From Microbacterium sp. BH-3-3-3 (GTDB lineage Bacteria; Actinomycetota; Actinomycetes; Actinomycetales; Microbacteriaceae), in contig NZ_VEFS01000001.1 of assembly GCF_007679045.1 (NCBI RefSeq), forward strand, positions 1,413,536 to 1,477,535: a stretch of 64,000 nucleotides of DNA, given 5' to 3'. Of the stretch, positions 60,921-64,000 are shown one piece after another. Made by a program: the position numbers and the translations under genes. Numbering within the stretch: the first letter of the stretch is position 1; each line of letters begins with the position of its first letter. A model generated the notes under the pieces. The model ran no database searches and was not told the origin of the DNA. It saw only the letters and a list, made by a program, of their open reading frames with translations.

Positions 60921-61787
60921 TCAGCGGTCGACGGGAGCGTTCGGCGTGGTGAGCCCCGCGGGGGCGACCTTGGCGGGAGCCGCGAGACTGCGGCGACCGG
61001 GGCGCTTCTGCAGGCGGGCCGCGAGACCCGACAAGCTGCCGTTGAGGGCCAGGAAGATCGCGGTGACGACCACGAACGTCTGGATGAGCAGGCCGTTGAA
61101 GGTCGACAGCACCTGGCCGCGGTAGAGCAGCTCGGTGAAGGCGACGATGTAGCCGAGCGAAGTGTCCTTCAACAGGCTCACCAGCTGCACGACCAGCGAG
61201 GGGGCGACGAAACGCAGCGCCTGCGGCAGCACGACCTTGCGATCGACCTGCCAGCGGGTCATGCCGAGGCTGAGACCGGCCTCGGCCTGGCCGCGGGGGA
61301 GGGCGAGCACCCCGGCGCGGATGATCTCGGCGAACGCGGCCGAGTTGGCCAGGGTCAGCGGGATGACGAGCTTCCACAGCACCGGGAAGTTGAGCCCGAG
61401 CTGAGGCAGGCCGAAGAGCATGAGGTAGATCAGCAGCAGCACGGGGACCGTGCGGGCGATCTCGATGTAGGCGGTGCAGAACCAGCTGACCCAGCCGACG
61501 CGGCTGAGGCGGCCGAGCGCGAGCAGCAGACCCAGCACGAAGCCGAGCACCGCCGTCAGGGCCGCGGCCTGCAGCGTGCCGAGCAGGCCGACGCCGAGGT
61601 ACTCCCAGATCGCGATGTCGAGGAAGGGCGCCCAGCGGTCGCCGTCGAGCTGGCCCTTCGAGGCGAACTGCATCAGCGCGAGCACGATCAGGCCCACGAT
61701 GACGACGGCGCTGACGATCGACCAGAGCAGGATGCGGCGCCGGGCGCGGGGCCCGGGCTCGTCGTAGAGCGAGAGGGTGGCGGTCAT
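60921..61787 (-). CDS. Amino-acid-type ABC transporter permease (second)
   Basis: The 288-residue protein is a polar amino acid permease of the HisM/GltK type. It starts MTATLSLYDEPGP, has a first membrane segment in ILLWSIVSAVVIVGLIVLAL, a core with YLGVGLLGTLQAAALTAVLG and a coupling loop RGQAEAGLSLGMTRWQVDRK. The C-terminal tail is basic. ATG 61787 overlaps the stop of the first permease (ATGA). The two permeases probably form a heterodimer with the ATPase and binding protein upstream. Confidence 0.9.
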   Translation of the reverse strand: MTATLSLYDEPGPRARRRILLWSIVSAVVIVGLIVLALMQFASKGQLDGDRWAPFLDIAIWEYLGVGLLGTLQAAALTAVLGFVLGLLLALGRLSRVGWVSWFCTAYIEIARTVPVLLLIYLMLFGLPQLGLNFPVLWKLVIPLTLANSAAFAEIIRAGVLALPRGQAEAGLSLGMTRWQVDRKVVLPQALRFVAPSLVVQLVSLLKDTSLGYIVAFTELLYRGQVLSTFNGLLIQTFVVVTAIFLALNGSLSGLAARLQKRPGRRSLAAPAKVAPAGLTTPNAPVDR

Positions 61788-62428
61788 CGGCGGATCCTCA
61801 ACTTCTTCTCGAGACGGCCGGCGGAGAGCCCGATCGCGAGGGCGAGCACCATGTAGATCAGACCCGCCGCGGTGAAGATCAGGATGGGTTGGGCCTGCAC
61901 GAGATTGAGCTTGTTCGCGGCGCTCGTCAGCTCGACCACGCCGACGGCCGCGGCGAGGGCGGTGTTCATGGTGAGGGCGATCATGACGTTGCCGATCGGC
62001 TGGATCGCCGCGCGGAGCGACTGGGGGATCACGAGCACGCGCAGGGTCTGACCCAGCGAGAAGCCCAGCGCGCGGCTGGCCTCGATCTCGCCCCGGCTCA
62101 CGGTGTTCACCCCGCTGCGCACGGCCTCGGCGACGTACGCCGCTTCGTACAGCGTGAGCACGATGATCGCCGTCGGCGTCAGGGGCAGCAAGAACCCGGC
62201 ATCCGGCAACGCGAACACGGCGAGCACGAGCAGCACCAGCAGCGGGACGTTGACGAAGAACTGCACGTAGGCGAACGCCGCCCAGCGCAGCACCGGCACG
62301 GGGCTGATGCGCGCCGCGGTGACGAGCGTGCCGAGCACGATCGACCCGACACCCGCCGACACGGCGAGCAGGATCGTCGTTCCGAGCGCTTGCGCGATCG
62401 GCCCGGCGCTGGAGGCGAAGAAGTCCAT
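61784..62428 (-). CDS. Amino-acid-type ABC transporter permease (first)
   Basis: The 214-residue protein is the partner permease, HisQ/GltJ type: MDFFASSAGPIAQALGTTIL, LVTAARISPVPVLRWAAFAY, IIVLTLYEAAYVAEAVRSGV, the coupling loop RGEIEASRALGFSLGQTLRV and a basic C-terminus. I start at ATG 62428, where GGACCCC precedes it and the family N-terminus begins; in-frame codons to 62503 add an unrelated stretch. Confidence 0.9.
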   Translation of the reverse strand: MDFFASSAGPIAQALGTTILLAVSAGVGSIVLGTLVTAARISPVPVLRWAAFAYVQFFVNVPLLVLLVLAVFALPDAGFLLPLTPTAIIVLTLYEAAYVAEAVRSGVNTVSRGEIEASRALGFSLGQTLRVLVIPQSLRAAIQPIGNVMIALTMNTALAAAVGVVELTSAANKLNLVQAQPILIFTAAGLIYMVLALAIGLSAGRLEKKLRIRR

Positions 62429-62507
62429 GGGGTCCTCGGGTCGACGGATGAACGAGAAGGAGACCGGCGCCCGCCATGTGCGGGACGAGCGCCGGTCGGT
62501 CAACGGC

Positions 62508-63461
62508 TCAGGAGCCGGGGACGCTGCCGATCGCGGGGGGAGTCGGAGCGTTCGACTCGACGGCCTCGCCGAGCGTGGCCTCCCAGATCTTGGCCCACGA
62601 GCCGTCGTCCTGGATCTTGGTGAGCCAGTCGTTGATGAACGACTTGAACTGCGCGTCGTCCTTCTTCAGGCCGATGCCGTAGGCCTCGGTGGTGAAGGGC
62701 TGGCCGACGACCTTGATGCTCTTGTCGTCGATCGCGTGGCTGGCCAGCAGCGTGAAGTCCTGTACGTACGCGTCGCCGCGGCCCTGGGTGAGGGCCTGCA
62801 GGGCCTGCGGGTCGGTGGCGAAGCTCACGATGTTCGCGGTCGGCTGCTTCTCGGGCACGGCCGTGACCGCGGGGGTGTTCGCGCCGACGATGACGGTCTT
62901 GCCGCCGAGGTCGTCGATGCCGTTGATGTCGGTGTTGTCGCTGCGCACGGCGACGGCCAGACCCGACTCGAGGTAGGGGCCGGCGAAGTCGACCTGCTCG
63001 GCGCGCTGCTCGGTGATCGTGTAGGTGTTGAACACGACGTCGACGGTGCCGTTGGCGAGGAGGGCCTCGCGGGTCTCGGAGGCCGGCGGCACGATCTCGA
63101 CGCTGGGCTTTCCGAGGATGTAGATCGCGAGCATCTTGGCCAGGTCGGCGTCGAAGCCCTCGACGTCGTCGGGGTTGGTCGGGTCCTGCTGCGAGAGCAG
63201 CGGAGCGTCGAGAGCCTCGGCGACGATGAGCTTTCCGCGCTCCTTGATCTTCGCCATGGTCGAGTCGGGGATGAGGGCGGCGGCGTCGGCGACGGGCGCG
63301 TTGGAGTAGACCTCGTCGAGGCTGCTGGCGTTGGCCGAGGCGCTCGGGTCGGAACCGGGGACGGCTGCGGTGCCGGACGAGCACGCGGCAAGGGATGCGA
63401 CCGTGGCCGCGGACGCCAAGAGGACGAGGCCTCGGCGAAGGATCGAGCGAGAGGAGATCAC
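62508..63461 (-). CDS. Amino-acid-type ABC transporter substrate-binding lipoprotein
   Basis: The 317-residue protein is a family 3 (polar amino acid/glutamate-type) solute-binding protein. The signal ends in SLAAC with C27 lipidated. Landmarks are GKLIVAEALDAPLLSQQDPT, GFDADLAKMLAIYILGKPSV, VVFNTYTITEQRAEQVDFAG and DLGGKTVIVGANTPAVTAVP. The ligand is probably an amino acid or an amino-acid conjugate, given the operon that follows. Confidence 0.9.
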   Translation of the reverse strand: MISSRSILRRGLVLLASAATVASLAACSSGTAAVPGSDPSASANASSLDEVYSNAPVADAAALIPDSTMAKIKERGKLIVAEALDAPLLSQQDPTNPDDVEGFDADLAKMLAIYILGKPSVEIVPPASETREALLANGTVDVVFNTYTITEQRAEQVDFAGPYLESGLAVAVRSDNTDINGIDDLGGKTVIVGANTPAVTAVPEKQPTANIVSFATDPQALQALTQGRGDAYVQDFTLLASHAIDDKSIKVVGQPFTTEAYGIGLKKDDAQFKSFINDWLTKIQDDGSWAKIWEATLGEAVESNAPTPPAIGSVPGS

Positions 63462-63522
63462 GGGTACTGCCTTTCGTTTGCTGGTGCGTGCGGAACGAGC
63501 CGCGTCGGGGGTGGGGAGGATG

Positions 63523-64000
63523 TCAGTGGGCGAGGATCTTCGACAGGAACGCCCGAGCGCGATCGCTCTCGGCGTGGGTGAAGAAGCGCTCGGGGGTGGT
63601 GTCTTCGACGATGCGGCCGTCGTCCATGAAGATGACGCGGTCGGCGGCGCGGCGGGCGAAGCCCATCTCGTGCGTGACGACGACCATCGTCATGCCCTCT
63701 TCGGCGAGCGAGGTGATCACGTCGAGCACCTCGCTGACCATCTCGGGGTCGAGGGCCGAGGTCGGCTCATCGAACAGCATGAGCTTGGGCTTCATCGCCA
63801 GCGCGCGGGCGATCGCGGCGCGCTGCTGCTGACCGCCGCTGAGCTCGCCGGGGAAGCGGTCGGCCTTGTCGGCGATGCCGACGCGCTCGAGCAGGGCGAG
63901 ACCCTCGTCGCGAGCCTTCTTCTGCGACACCTTCGACACGATGCGCGGGGCGAGGGCGACGTTGTCGAGCACGGTGCGGTGCGCGAAGAGGTTGAACGAC
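63523..64000 (-). CDS. Amino-acid-type ABC transporter ATPase, 3' part only
   Basis: The gene begins beyond the window end; the reading frame continues to base 64000 ([14 protein letters not shown] at the edge). The visible part (about 159 residues) contains the ABC signature [20 protein letters not shown], Walker [17 protein letters not shown], the H-loop [20 protein letters not shown] and the C-terminal [12 protein letters not shown]. It is the GlnQ/GltL-type ATPase for the importer encoded downstream. Confidence 0.92.
   Translation of the reverse strand, partial: SFNLFAHRTVLDNVALAPRIVSKVSQKKARDEGLALLERVGIADKADRFPGELSGGQQQRAAIARALAMKPKLMLFDEPTSALDPEMVSEVLDVITSLAEEGMTMVVVTHEMGFARRAADRVIFMDDGRIVEDTTPERFFTHAESDRARAFLSKILAH

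Overview
The window is chromosomal DNA of a high-GC Gram-positive bacterium, most likely a member of the Microbacteriaceae (Microbacterium-like). Evidence: strongly GC-rich third codon positions, frequent GTG starts, the ribosomal/replication block rpsF-ssb-rpsR-rplI followed by dnaB, the intergenic repeat family CTGAGCTTGTCGAAGGG, and very frequent GGATGCC/GGCATCC words. I see no rRNA, tRNA or CRISPR array. About 24 kb (29.1-53 kb) looks like an accessory region; by eye it has lower GC, less regular codon use and fewer GGATGCC words than the rest.

Layout. 0-2.7 kb: the end of a probable alpha/beta hydrolase coupled to a lipoprotein gene, a methyltransferase and an ATP-grasp ligase. 2.7-7.7 kb: a sulfur/flavin block with an O-acetylhomoserine sulfhydrylase-like PLP enzyme, two divergent flavin monooxygenases (one SfnG-like) and a third luciferase-like protein. 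7.8-10.9 kb: a LysR regulator divergent from an MHS transporter and a 3-hydroxybutyrate dehydrogenase-like SDR, with a palindromic operator candidate between them. 11.1-16.8 kb: a complete Dpp/Opp-type peptide importer with a fused double ATPase, ended by a strong terminator. 16.8-17.2 kb: four copies of a 104-bp tandem repeat. 17.2-19.6 kb: two paralogous membrane proteins.

19.8-29.1 kb: rpsF-ssb-rpsR-rplI, a repeat- and palindrome-rich gap, an amidohydrolase/cupin pair, two secreted surface proteins (one with nine chaplin-like repeats, a collagen-like tract and a LAMTG sorting signal), a cluster of DnaA-box-like sites and dnaB.

29.2-39.4 kb: a tightly coupled five-gene operon on the minus strand: excisionase-type HTH, DUF499-type ATPase, a small unrecognised protein, a DUF1156-type DNA methyltransferase and a PLD-SNF2 helicase. 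It resembles the helicase-methylase-ATPase (Hma-like) class of anti-phage systems and is the strongest system-level signal here. 39.5-49.4 kb is scarred accessory DNA: a truncated metallophosphoesterase, a PD-(D/E)XK nuclease candidate whose 3' end is tandemly duplicated, and a DHFR-like/old-yellow-enzyme gene pair present twice, once intact and once as decayed remnants into which flotillin and GIY-YIG genes are interposed. An alpha/beta hydrolase with a hydrophobic C-terminal region lies between the copies. 49.5-53 kb: a LysM protein, a HEPN-MNT pair whose HEPN partner has lost its expected catalytic residues, PdxH and an HNH nuclease.

53.1-64 kb: a shikimate-dehydrogenase-like gene, an unknown gene, a GTPase and, on the minus strand, one long operon: amino-acid-type ABC importer, asparaginase, CutC-ROK fusion, nagB, nagA. 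These genes could together import and dismantle an amino sugar linked to an amino acid, such as GlcNAc-asparagine; that is an inference from gene order.
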